From an uncultured Acidipila sp. (GTDB taxonomy: Bacteria; Acidobacteriota; Terriglobia; Terriglobales; Acidobacteriaceae), in contig CALMAN010000110.1 of NCBI GenBank assembly GCA_937859835.1, positions 36,899-81,582 of the forward strand: a DNA stretch of 44,684 nt, read 5' to 3'. The position numbers and the translations under genes are program-made. The notes beneath the pieces were generated by a model that searched no databases, was not told the origin of the DNA, and saw only the letters and a list, made by a program, of their open reading frames with translations. Below, piece by piece: positions 1 through 8,032 of the stretch. Every line of letters starts with the position of its first letter. Positions within the stretch are counted from its first letter, which is position 1.

Positions 1-902
1 AGCTTTATGACTACATCAAGCTGCTGCCGGACGGCGATCTTTCGATCAAGCTCATGGACAACAACTGGGTGCAGATTCGCGCAGGCCGGTCGAACACCAA
101 GATGGTGGGCATGGCGCGGGCAAACTTTCCCCAGGTACCCGAGTTTCCCTTGGGCCAGGGGACGAGGATCCCGGCGGTCTCGCTGCGGAGCATGATCGCG
201 AAGACGATCTTTGCCATTTCCAACGAGGAATCGCGCTACACGCTCAATGGCGCCCTGCTGATTCTCAAGTCCGAGTCGCTCGCCATGGTCGCCACCGACG
301 GCCACCGGCTGGCGCACATTGAGAAAACCGGCGAAAACCTGCCCAACATTACCGGCGAGCGCAAGATCCTGATTCCGCGCAAGGCGCTGCAGGAGCTTCA
401 AGGGCTGCTCAGCAACACCGATGCCACCGAGATTGATTTCGCGGACGACGAGCACCAGCTGTACTTCCGCGTGGGCGCTCGGGTGCTGACCAGCCGCAAG
501 CTTTCCGGGAACTTCCCGAACTACGAAGCTGTTCTGCCGCGGGACAACTCGAGATTTCTTGTTGTCCGCTCCGAGGAGCTCCAGCAATCCATCCAGCGCG
601 TCGCCCAGTTCGCCGATGAGCGCTCCGGGGCCATCAAGATCCGGCTCGAACAGAACGAGCTGCGCATCTCCTCGTCTTCGAACGAAGCCGGGGAAAGCGA
701 AGACGTGATTGAAACGCCGTACAACTTCGATCCCATCGTAGTCGGCTTTAACTCGCAGTACCTGCTCGACTTCCTGAAGGCGATCGGGGGCGCGGGCGAG
801 GTCCGGCTGGAGTTTAAGGACGCGCAATCGGCCGGGCAGATGCGTCCTGAAGATGCGGACGAGGCACGCTACCGGTATATCATCATGCCAATGCGCATTT
901 GA
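1..902 (+). CDS. dnaN: DNA polymerase III subunit beta (sliding clamp), 5' partial
   Basis: The frame is open from base 3, so the listed ATG at 54 is internal and the gene begins before the window; about 299 residues of a protein of usually 370-380 are visible. The C terminus ending in YIIMPMRI is the hallmark end of bacterial beta clamps, and the stretch TDGHRLAHIEKT matches the conserved clamp segment (established family knowledge). The clamp encircles DNA and tethers the replicative polymerase. The visible part would cover the end of domain I and all of domains II and III. Its stop is closely followed by a small membrane-protein gene. The usual partner dnaA is not visible. Identification is confident. 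Confidence 0.97.
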   Translation, partial: LYDYIKLLPDGDLSIKLMDNNWVQIRAGRSNTKMVGMARANFPQVPEFPLGQGTRIPAVSLRSMIAKTIFAISNEESRYTLNGALLILKSESLAMVATDGHRLAHIEKTGENLPNITGERKILIPRKALQELQGLLSNTDATEIDFADDEHQLYFRVGARVLTSRKLSGNFPNYEAVLPRDNSRFLVVRSEELQQSIQRVAQFADERSGAIKIRLEQNELRISSSSNEAGESEDVIETPYNFDPIVVGFNSQYLLDFLKAIGGAGEVRLEFKDAQSAGQMRPEDADEARYRYIIMPMRI

Positions 903-928
903 AAGCGCATGCTTCGAGAGGTACGGGC

Positions 929-1195
929 GTGACACCCAGGTTTTTCCTGATCTTTGCTGCTCTGCTTGTGGCGATGCTTCTTGGCGAGTGGCTGCAGTTT
1001 TTTCGCGGATTCGATACGCACCTTTGGACATTTCTGCATTGGCTCGCCTTTGCGGGAATTGTTTTGGCGGAAGCGATCGCGGTGGCCATCATCACCGTAA
1101 CTGTGGACAGAGCCCTCCCCACGGCAGGCAATCGCGCCCTGACCAGGAGCGTCAAGCAATCCCGCCGCGGTTCACAGAAGTATCCAGCGCGCTAG
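929..1195 (+). CDS. Small two-helix membrane protein, unknown function
   Basis: About 89 residues. Two hydrophobic stretches are visible, FFLIFAALLVAMLLGEW and a second one around WLAFAGIVLAEAIAVAIITV, so this is probably an inner-membrane protein with a charged, Arg/Lys-rich tail. The ORF track starts at a TTG (899) that overlaps the dnaN stop. I prefer the GTG at 929, because a GAGAGG ribosome-binding sequence sits seven bases before it. No family is recognised. Close placement after dnaN suggests cotranscription. It could be lineage-specific; that it is coding at all rests on the membrane pattern and the RBS. Confidence 0.55.
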   Translation: MTPRFFLIFAALLVAMLLGEWLQFFRGFDTHLWTFLHWLAFAGIVLAEAIAVAIITVTVDRALPTAGNRALTRSVKQSRRGSQKYPAR

Positions 1196-1253
1196 GGCGC
1201 GCGCAGCCTCTGCCCGGCGCACAACCCCGTTCTGGAGATTGGCCGGCACGCAA

Positions 1254-1284
1254 GAAGGGCGAGCTGCCCGAGCGGCTCGCCTTC
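1254..1284. terminator. Possible GC-rich hairpin between convergent genes
   Basis: GGCGAGC and GCTCGCC form a 7-base-pair stem, extended by AA/TT across one bulged base, in the gap between the small membrane gene and the end of the sedolisin-like gene. The thymine-rich tail is weak on both strands (CTTCTT on the minus strand), so this is only a candidate terminator. Confidence 0.35.
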
Positions 1285-1303
1285 CTGACTCGGCGCGCCC
1301 GGG

Positions 1304-3448
1304 CTACTGCTTCGGCTTGGCGCCCGCTTCCAGCAGCGCCGTACCGACGCTGGGCGTGCCGTAGCCAGTAACAGAGTCCCAGCCCTCGGTGAGAACCAGC
1401 GACAAGTCCGTCCCAAAGGTGAGCAGCGAATAGTTCTCGCCAAAGATACCGGTATTGGTCGGCACCAACGCGCTGATGAACTGCGTCGCGCCGAACAAGG
1501 GCGGCACCAGGCCGGCGGCTGAAAAGACGTTGGTTCCGCTTCCATACGAGTAGTTGTAGGTAGTGGTTGCCGTCACATTGTCGGGCCCTTCAATCGGCAG
1601 CACGTCGGCGACAAGAGAGCCCTGTGTTGCTGCCAGGTAGGGCGCAGCCTGGCCTAGCGGGGCCCCGGCGTAGTCGTTGATCACCGCCCAGATGCCCGAA
1701 AAGATCGCGGACGCCAGACCGGTACCGCCCGAAACGCTCAGGCTTTGGTAGCTGGGCGTCCCTGTTGTGGCCGGGACGGTGAGGACGTACTCGGCTCCTG
1801 TGTTCGGGTCGGCGAGCGCCGCGATGTCGGGCAGCAGGCGAGCTGTACCGGGGAGGTTCGCCTGGTAGCCGGGCTTGGGGAAGAAGGCGCTTGGACCCCC
1901 GCCGGAGCCCGCCATAAACGTTGCGAGCGGCTGGATCGTGTACCCCGCGCGAGCATTGCCGACCGGCCCGGATGCAGTGCCCCAGCCGGTGGTAAAGGCA
2001 GCATCGCTGGTTGGAGAAATCGCGATGGTGGTTCCCCCGACGGCCGTGGCGAAGGGCGAATCCGCCGGCGCGCTTACCTCTGTCGGGCTGAAGCTGTAGG
2101 TGTAGTTGCTGCCCGTGTTGGGAAAGAAAACATCCGGGTCTGAGTAGTCGCCCTGGTCGCCGCTGGCGAAGTTCAGGGCGATTCCCTCGGCAGCGCCCAT
2201 CTCGATGATCTCGTTCCAGACTGCCAGCGAGGGTGCGCCCTCCATCGATTCAGGCTCCGCGAACCCGCCGGAGATGATGTTGCCCAGGTGGTTGGTGATG
2301 GCATACAGGGTTGCGGCCTGCAACTCCTCGGTATCCGCAGAGAACGCGTTGAGCAGCACGAGATCTGCCCCGGGAGCCGTGGCGTGGGCCCACTGGAGGG
2401 CAGCGCCGGTTTCGGCCGCCCAGGGGTCCGCCAGGGGGACGGAGTCCGCGCCGAGCTGCGCAGGCGCCGTGGCACTGGGCGCCTCGGTGCCGTAGGGCGC
2501 GACCTCCTGGAAGTTGCCGGAGGTGATTGCCGGCAGAGCAAACAGGCTGCTGAAGGTGCTGAGTTCAGCCTGCGCAGAAGGGTACGCGCCCGCGTTGATA
2601 AAGACGATTGTCTGCCCCGCGCCGGTGTATCCCAGGCCAAAAGCCACATCCAGGCCGTATACCTTTTGCAGCTGGGCAGGGGTGTAGGCACAGGCCGGCT
2701 GCCCATCCGTGGCCGCGGTACCGCCGCTCGCGCTGTAGACCAGGCCGTTGTAGGTCGCCGTGGAGAAGGAATCGCTGAAGAAAAGTGTTTGCGGGTAGGA
2801 GAAGCACTCGCTGGTGAACGCGGCCGTGTCGAAGGCACTGGCAGGCAGGAAGCCGGCTGCGTGGCCGGGCGCGGCGTTCCGTGGGCGCGTCCCCGCGGGC
2901 CGGGGCTGCATGCTGTTGAGCCCGGCCAGGTGCTGCACCAGCCCGGCGGCGGCGCCACCCAGTTGTGGTTGGCGGGTGCTGGTCCGCACCAGCTTGCCCC
3001 CCACCGTGTACAGGTTGATCTGTGTCCCAAACGCGCTTTCCACGTCCGAAGTTTTGCCGGTGAACCGGACGGAAAGGTTGAGCGGATCCGCCGACACCAC
3101 CGAAAGATTGTGTGCCTTCAGCTCCGCCTGTACCGCGGCCATTTCGGCGGCGGTGGGCGCGTACTGCCCGAGGTCCGCGGCGGTGAGCCAGTGATGAAAG
3201 CTGGGCGAACCGGGTGTGTACAGCGCCTGCACGCGCGCGTCGAGCGCCCCACGGGTGTGCAGGGAAAGCCATGCCGTCAGCGTCAAGGGGGCAGACGGGT
3301 TTTCCTGCCCTGCCCCTGTGCCCTTGCGCAGAATGCCCGGCGCGATGTGCGCGTCCACGGACTGCGCAAGGGTCGCGCCGGCGGAGCACAGGGCAAGGGA
3401 AGCGGCGAGTACGCGATGTTTGGAACCAAGGTGGAGTGCGTGTTTCAT
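1304..3448 (-). CDS. Exported sedolisin-fold (peptidase S53) protein, probably catalytically dead
   Basis: About 714 residues from ATG 3448, which has an AGGAAG ribosome-binding site; the track start at 3481 is less likely. A signal peptide ends near LCSAGATLAQ. A pro-kumamolisin activation domain follows (residues ~45-190, with SPSFHHWLTAADLGQYAPT), then the S53 domain. Sedolisins use Glu, Asp and Ser. Here the Glu is kept in AAETGAALQWAHATAPGA, but the position four residues on, normally Asp, is Ala. The GTS of the Ser motif reads GGTGLASAIFSG, so the nucleophile is Gly. The oxyanion-type Asp in SGDQGDY remains. Family membership is clear. Loss of catalysis is inference from motif alignment by eye. 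It could be a binding protein or inhibitor-like decoy. Confidence 0.9.
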   Translation of the reverse strand: MKHALHLGSKHRVLAASLALCSAGATLAQSVDAHIAPGILRKGTGAGQENPSAPLTLTAWLSLHTRGALDARVQALYTPGSPSFHHWLTAADLGQYAPTAAEMAAVQAELKAHNLSVVSADPLNLSVRFTGKTSDVESAFGTQINLYTVGGKLVRTSTRQPQLGGAAAGLVQHLAGLNSMQPRPAGTRPRNAAPGHAAGFLPASAFDTAAFTSECFSYPQTLFFSDSFSTATYNGLVYSASGGTAATDGQPACAYTPAQLQKVYGLDVAFGLGYTGAGQTIVFINAGAYPSAQAELSTFSSLFALPAITSGNFQEVAPYGTEAPSATAPAQLGADSVPLADPWAAETGAALQWAHATAPGADLVLLNAFSADTEELQAATLYAITNHLGNIISGGFAEPESMEGAPSLAVWNEIIEMGAAEGIALNFASGDQGDYSDPDVFFPNTGSNYTYSFSPTEVSAPADSPFATAVGGTTIAISPTSDAAFTTGWGTASGPVGNARAGYTIQPLATFMAGSGGGPSAFFPKPGYQANLPGTARLLPDIAALADPNTGAEYVLTVPATTGTPSYQSLSVSGGTGLASAIFSGIWAVINDYAGAPLGQAAPYLAATQGSLVADVLPIEGPDNVTATTTYNYSYGSGTNVFSAAGLVPPLFGATQFISALVPTNTGIFGENYSLLTFGTDLSLVLTEGWDSVTGYGTPSVGTALLEAGAKPKQ

Positions 3449-3551
3449 GATCTTCCTTTCATGGCATGCGACGAGGGACAAAGACGTGCAGACCGCGACG
3501 GAGCAAAGGAGCGAAGTGCGGCAGGCCGCGTGCGGGCAAGCGGCAGCACCA

Positions 3552-3595
3552 TGCAGGCGTCGTGCAGGTGTTGTGCAGGCTTCGAGCAGACGTTG
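3552..3595. repeat. Four 11-base direct repeats upstream of the sedolisin-like gene
   Basis: Four consecutive 11-base units can be read: TGCAGGCGTCG, TGCAGGTGTTG, TGCAGGCTTCG and AGCAGACGTTG. The period is one turn of DNA, and the array lies about 105-150 bases upstream of the ATG at 3448, in the divergent gap with ruvA. Head-to-tail sites at this spacing are typical of OmpR/PhoB-type regulators (general knowledge). The identity of any binder is unknown. Confidence 0.45.
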
Positions 3596-3736
3596 AGCAC
3601 GTGGGCGCTCTTTGGGCGCGTTTTTCGAATCGTGGAAAGCTTACACCTCCCGCTCCACGCTGCACATCCGGCCACACCGGCTCCGATGGCCGGCGGCACG
3701 CTCCCCAGCACGGCGGCCCGCTAGAATGGGGCGAGG

Positions 3737-4363
3737 ATGATCGCCCACCTGCGCGGCGCACTTGTGTTCAAAACACCCGGCAGCTGCATCGTTGCATGCG
3801 CCGGCGTGGGCTACGAGGTTGCCATCTCGATCCCGACCTATTCGGGCCTGCCCGAGCCTGCTCCGGGGCGGAGCGTGGGCAGGGAAGGGCCCGAGGTGAG
3901 CCTCCACATCTACACGCAAGTGCGCGAAGACACGCTGGCCTTGTACGGGTTTCTGGAGCATGCGGAGAAACGGCTTTTTGAGCGCCTGATCACGGTGTCC
4001 GGGGTGGGGCCGCGGCTCGCGCTTACCATCCTGTCCGGGCTCTCGCCCGCGGAAACCATTCACGCCATCCGCGCGCAGGATCACGCGATGCTGACCCGCA
4101 TCCCCGGGGTGGGCAAGCGGCTGGCCGAGCGCCTGGCTGTGGAGCTGAAGGAGAAGCTCGACGACCTGGCGGCCCCGGTTGCCTCCTCGTCCAGCCCGGC
4201 CCGGACCGTGCCCGCGCAGGACGACGTTCTGTCCGCGCTCGTCAACCTTGGCTACGGGCGGCCCGCGGCGCAAAAGGCGCTCGAAACTGCTGTTACCCGC
4301 GACCCCGAGGCAGGCGCGCAGTTTGATACGCTGTTTCGCGCCGCGCTGCAGCTGATCCGCTAG
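3737..4363 (+). CDS. ruvA: Holliday junction branch migration protein RuvA
   Basis: 208 residues, close to the usual ~200. The N terminus MIAHLRGALVFK and the GVGYEV motif belong to the OB-fold domain I. Two helix-hairpin-helix motifs, ITVSGVGPRLALTILSG and LTRIPGVGKRLAERLAVELK, lie at about residues 85-140 and bind junction DNA. A linker rich in Ala/Ser/Pro leads to domain III (DVLSALVNLGYGRPAAQKAL), which contacts RuvB. With RuvB and RuvC it migrates and resolves Holliday junctions. ruvB and ruvC are not adjacent here. The stop codon overlaps the stop of the convergent hydrolase gene by four bases in a shared CTAG. Identification is confident. Confidence 0.97.
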   Translation: MIAHLRGALVFKTPGSCIVACAGVGYEVAISIPTYSGLPEPAPGRSVGREGPEVSLHIYTQVREDTLALYGFLEHAEKRLFERLITVSGVGPRLALTILSGLSPAETIHAIRAQDHAMLTRIPGVGKRLAERLAVELKEKLDDLAAPVASSSSPARTVPAQDDVLSALVNLGYGRPAAQKALETAVTRDPEAGAQFDTLFRAALQLIR

Positions 4364-5475
4364 GGGGCCGGCGCAGAACGCGCCAGCAGCTGCGCCAGAT
4401 CGCCTCCCCAGATGGCCGGCAGCGTATGGGTCCCGTGGCCACGCGTCTGCTCGGTGATGGGCAGCAGGATGAACTGGCCATGCGGAACCTGGTGGATGGC
4501 CTGGTCGGAGATGTGGAGCTCGGGCGGGTTGATAAAGTCGTCGGCCGAGTTGATCTGGGTCAGCGGCGCGGTGATGCTGCCGAGCCTCGGATAGGGGTTG
4601 TAGTTGCGCGACGCGTTGAACTGGTACACCATGTCGTTCGCATCCAGGCCAGCGAGGTTGCCCACCACGCTGTGCAGGTAGGCGGTGGCCTCCTCGCGGG
4701 TCGGCTCGTGCTCCTGCATCTGCAAGGGGCTTGAGCCCATGAGCAGGATGATCTCCTCGGCAGCCCGCAGCCCCGCTGCCGGCTCCGCCCTGTATTCGCC
4801 GCCGTGGAAGGCCGGATCGCTGGTGATCGCGTCCATGATCATCTGCCGGGTCATCCAGTTGCGGCCGGCGATGGCGACCGGCTGGCAGGCAAGCGGCATC
4901 AGCGCATCCATGTAGCCGGGAAACATCTCGCCCCACACAAACGCGTGCATGCAGCCCATGGAGGTACCAAGGATCAGCCGCGCATGATCCACGTGGAGCC
5001 CGTCGGTCAGCAGCAGGTGCTGCGCGCGCACCATGTCGTCGTAGTCATACTTGGGGAAGTGCTGGTGCAGGCCGTCGCTTGGCTTGGAGGAGCCCCCGTG
5101 GCCGATCGAGTCGGGCAGGATGAGGTAGTAGCGACTGCTATCGAGCAGTTGCCCTGGGCCGAAAAGCACCCCGGCGAACCCGGGCTGGAGAAACTGCGCG
5201 GCCGAGCCGCCGGTGCCGTGCAGAATCAGCACCGCATTGTCGACTCGCCCGGCCCGGTTCCGGTGCGGTACCCCGAAGGTGACGTAGTGGAGGCGCATCG
5301 CTGGAAGCTTTTCGCCGTCGCCAAAGTGGAACTCGGGAGTGGTGAACGTCGCGGACACCCCGTGCGAATACTTGCCGAGCACGTCGTTTGCGGGCGCCTG
5401 CGCAGTCGCCGCAGGGGAAAGGCTCGGGAGGAGAAGCGGCGCAAGACAAAGCAAACGCTGGAGAAAGCGAACCAT
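4360..5475 (-). CDS. Secreted alpha/beta hydrolase, homoserine-acetyltransferase (MetX)-like
   Basis: 371 residues from ATG 5475; the track start at 5493 is a GTG six codons earlier. A signal peptide (MVRFLQRLLCLAPLLLPSLSPAATAQA) indicates export, unlike biosynthetic MetX. The hydrolase fold shows LILHGTGGSAAQFLQP, the nucleophile elbow LGTSMGCMHAF, a candidate Asp in SADDFINPPEL and a candidate His in GHGTHTLP, so the Ser-Asp-His triad looks complete. MetX-like relatives include acyltransferases and esterases. The export signal argues for a hydrolase acting on an outside ester. It starts about 62 bases after the GH36-like gene on the same strand, so it may be the last gene of the glp-linked cluster. 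Substrate unknown. Confidence 0.85.
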   Translation of the reverse strand: MVRFLQRLLCLAPLLLPSLSPAATAQAPANDVLGKYSHGVSATFTTPEFHFGDGEKLPAMRLHYVTFGVPHRNRAGRVDNAVLILHGTGGSAAQFLQPGFAGVLFGPGQLLDSSRYYLILPDSIGHGGSSKPSDGLHQHFPKYDYDDMVRAQHLLLTDGLHVDHARLILGTSMGCMHAFVWGEMFPGYMDALMPLACQPVAIAGRNWMTRQMIMDAITSDPAFHGGEYRAEPAAGLRAAEEIILLMGSSPLQMQEHEPTREEATAYLHSVVGNLAGLDANDMVYQFNASRNYNPYPRLGSITAPLTQINSADDFINPPELHISDQAIHQVPHGQFILLPITEQTRGHGTHTLPAIWGGDLAQLLARSAPAP

Positions 5476-5536
5476 GGTGAAACCATACTGCACGGCGGGC
5501 TACCGCTGCTGCTCGCGATGGTGCCGCGGCCTGGGC

Positions 5537-7264
5537 CTAGGGGCTGAGAAAAGGCGACGCGCCGCCGGGCCCGTTCCAATCGTACTGCTGTGCGGAGCCC
5601 TCGGCGCCGCGCCACCGCGCAGGCGCGCTTGTTTCCATCCAGTCGAGCGGCCGCGCGCCCTGGCCACCGGCAGCCGCGATGGCAAAGGCTGCGCGCAGGG
5701 CTGCTGTTTGCTCCGGACCGCGCTGCGATGGCGCAGCCGAAACCATGGTGACCGCGCCGGAGCGGGCCAGGGCGTCGAGCCACTGCCGGTTGAAGCTCCA
5801 GGGCACTGCGTCGGTGATGCCGACCAGGTCGGGGTCGAGCGTGAAAAAGGTCCCATGCTGGGGCAGGCGGAAGGCGAGGGTGTTGACCCCCATGCGCCGC
5901 GTGCGCTCCCAGTGTCGGCCGCTGGTGTCGTCGCCCGAGCGCTGCAGGTCGAAGATGCCCTGGCCCAGGTGGCCGACCGTGTTGCAGCCGTCCAGCAGCA
6001 CCTGCTCGCCGGCTGCCTCGCGAAGCAGCGCGTACAGGGATGCGATGACCTCCGCATTGGTCAGGCCGCGGTCGGCGAGCGACCAGCCGGGCAGGGTAGG
6101 CTGCGGGCCCATCTCGAAGCCCCACTGGCCAAGCAGGTCATAGGTCGAGAAGTCGTGCTTGATCATCTCGTAGCCCCACGCAGCAGCCTCCCGCACTTTG
6201 GCGGCGATCCGGGCGCGGGCTTCCGGCACGGTGGGGTCGTAGGCGCGCGCGCGGGCTCGATCCTTGCGATCGCCAAAGCGCGCGTCCGGGAGCAGCAAGC
6301 GCGCAGGCGTTCCCTCCTCCGCTTCGAGCGGACGGATCCAAAGGCCGGGGCGCGCGGATTGCTCCCGGATCCTGCTCGCCAGCCTGCCCATGTCGGGCCA
6401 GGCCGGGGTGCCGTCGCTCCAGCCGCCATCGATGACCGAGAACGGCCGCGGAGTGCCCGCGGGCGACACGCCGACGAGGAACCCGGTATCGCGGAGAATG
6501 CTTTCGGCCGTGCTGCGGCCGTAGCTGTAGCACCAGTCGTTTGCGCCGTAGATGGGCGCGGCCGGGCGCGAAGGCCGGGCGCAGAGCATCCGGCAAAGAG
6601 CTGTGACGGCCTCGCTCGCGTTCTCGCCCGCCACCCCGGGCCGCGCCACGACGCTTGCCATGCGCAGCTGCCGCGTCCCCAGCTCGACCCCGCTGCCGCC
6701 GTTCGCCACGTTCAGCCAAAGTGATGCGCCTTCCCCGTCCACCTGCCAGAAGCACAGGGCGCCCGCGTCCGTCCGGACGCCGTAGCCGTGGCAAAGCGTG
6801 CCGTCATAGGTCGCGAGATACCAGGGCAGGACGCGCTCCGGGATCAGGGTGCGCCAGCCCAGTTCGCCATAGCTGCGTTCCCACGCGTCGCCCAGCACCA
6901 GCAGCCCGGGCTCAACCGCGGCGTGCCACCGGAGATGCACGGCTGCCACTGCGGTTCCAGGCGAGTGCAGGGTGAGCAGAAGCGCGTCCGCGCTCCGCTG
7001 CGTCGCCACCGTGACGGCGCCGCCGTGCCAAAGGTCCGCAGTGCGCACCAGAGCGACCGGCGCGGCGGGCAGCGTTTCCGCAAAGCTCCCGTACACGGTC
7101 ACCGCGTCCGGAGCCCGCAGGAGGTCGAGCAACGAGGAGCGCCGCGCGGCTTGCGAGGCGGGGTACGGCGCCCCGGCCAGCCCGCCTGCCGCGACGGCTC
7201 CCTGGCGCAGAAACGACCGCCGCGTGACAGCGCCGTGCTTTCGGATGGTTTCCGGATCGACCAA
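5537..7264 (-). CDS. Tat-exported GH36-like glycoside hydrolase (putative alpha-galactosidase)
   Basis: About 575 residues. A twin-arginine signal, TRRSFLRQGAVAAGG, lies just inside the true N terminus; the track start at 7426 would run into glpF. The TTG at 7264 has GGAAGG six bases upstream; the GTG at 7270 is the alternative but sits directly on that RBS. A beta-rich N-terminal half is followed by a barrel with YSYGRSTAESILRDTG, FSVIDGGWSDG and MIKHDFSTYDLLGQWGF. The Asp of KHDF fits the clan GH-D nucleophile, and RSGDDTSGR may hold the acid/base. Clan GH-D enzymes release alpha-galactose or related sugars. Position 22 bases after glpF suggests that a glycerol-bearing galactoside is the substrate (inference). 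Confidence 0.8.
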   Translation of the reverse strand: MVDPETIRKHGAVTRRSFLRQGAVAAGGLAGAPYPASQAARRSSLLDLLRAPDAVTVYGSFAETLPAAPVALVRTADLWHGGAVTVATQRSADALLLTLHSPGTAVAAVHLRWHAAVEPGLLVLGDAWERSYGELGWRTLIPERVLPWYLATYDGTLCHGYGVRTDAGALCFWQVDGEGASLWLNVANGGSGVELGTRQLRMASVVARPGVAGENASEAVTALCRMLCARPSRPAAPIYGANDWCYSYGRSTAESILRDTGFLVGVSPAGTPRPFSVIDGGWSDGTPAWPDMGRLASRIREQSARPGLWIRPLEAEEGTPARLLLPDARFGDRKDRARARAYDPTVPEARARIAAKVREAAAWGYEMIKHDFSTYDLLGQWGFEMGPQPTLPGWSLADRGLTNAEVIASLYALLREAAGEQVLLDGCNTVGHLGQGIFDLQRSGDDTSGRHWERTRRMGVNTLAFRLPQHGTFFTLDPDLVGITDAVPWSFNRQWLDALARSGAVTMVSAAPSQRGPEQTAALRAAFAIAAAGGQGARPLDWMETSAPARWRGAEGSAQQYDWNGPGGASPFLSP

Positions 7265-7286
7265 GTCCACCCTTCCCGGCCTGCGG

Positions 7287-8015
7287 CTAAGCGCCGAGCG
7301 CGCGCAACAGGAGCCCTGCCGCGCCTGCCCCGAGCAGGGGGCCGAGCACCGGCACCCAGGCGTAGGCCCAATCGGAGCCGGCCTTGCCCGGAATGGGCAG
7401 CAAGGCATGGGCGATCCGGGGACCAAGATCCCGCGCCGGGTTGATGGCGTAGCCGGTGGTACCGCCCAGCGACAGACCGATGCCCCAGATCACGCAGCTG
7501 ACCAGAAAAGGGCTGAGGCCCGCGGCCGCACCCTGGGTAAGCACCAGCCGGGAGCTTATGGCGCCGGCCACCAGCACCAGCACGAAGGTAGCGAGAAACT
7601 CGGAAAACAGGTTGGCCCCATAGCTGCGCACCGCGGGAGACGTGCAGAAGATGCCCAGTTTGGCTTCCGCGTCCTCGCTCAAGCGCCAGTGGGGGAGGTA
7701 GAAAAGCCACACCAACACCGCACCCGCGAAAGCCCCGGCAAGCTGCGCCGCCGCGAAAGGCAGCAGCCTGGAGTAGTCGCCGTGCTCAATGGCGAAGGCC
7801 AGGGTGAAGCCGGGGTTTAGGTGGCCATCCTTGCTGCCGAACAACCCGGCTGTGAAGATGCCGGACAGAACGGCAAACGCCCAGCCCGTGGTAATGACGA
7901 ACCAGCCCGCGCCCTCGACCTTGCTGCGCTTGAGGAGCACGCCCGCGACCACGCCGTTGCCCAGCAGCATGAGGATGAGCGTGCCCATGAACTCGCCCAG
8001 CACCGGGGAGCGCAT
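7287..8015 (-). CDS. glpF: Glycerol uptake facilitator (aquaglyceroporin, MIP family)
   Basis: 242 residues with six hydrophobic helices. The second pore motif is YAINPARDLGPR, whose Asp after NPAR marks glycerol facilitators rather than water channels. The first motif reads HLNPGFTLA, with NPG in place of NPA. It would let glycerol diffuse through the inner membrane. ATG 8015 is preceded by AAGGA and lies 17 bases after the glpD stop, so it is cotranscribed with glpK and glpD and supplies their substrate. The Ala-to-Gly change in one pore motif is a small residue swap that should not block transport, but it may alter selectivity. Confidence 0.95.
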   Translation of the reverse strand: MRSPVLGEFMGTLILMLLGNGVVAGVLLKRSKVEGAGWFVITTGWAFAVLSGIFTAGLFGSKDGHLNPGFTLAFAIEHGDYSRLLPFAAAQLAGAFAGAVLVWLFYLPHWRLSEDAEAKLGIFCTSPAVRSYGANLFSEFLATFVLVLVAGAISSRLVLTQGAAAGLSPFLVSCVIWGIGLSLGGTTGYAINPARDLGPRIAHALLPIPGKAGSDWAYAWVPVLGPLLGAGAAGLLLRALGA

Positions 8016-8032
8016 CTAGCTGTTTCCTTGCG

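Noticed and set aside
2288-4936. Long frames 2288-3724 (+), 3641-4936 (-) and similar over the sedolisin-like, ruvA and hydrolase genes
   Set aside because: They are Arg/Gly-rich shadows of genes with clear family motifs in another frame.
5339-6724. 461-residue plus-strand ORF opposite the GH36-like gene
   Set aside because: Antisense to the glycosidase; composition is low-complexity and no motif is visible.
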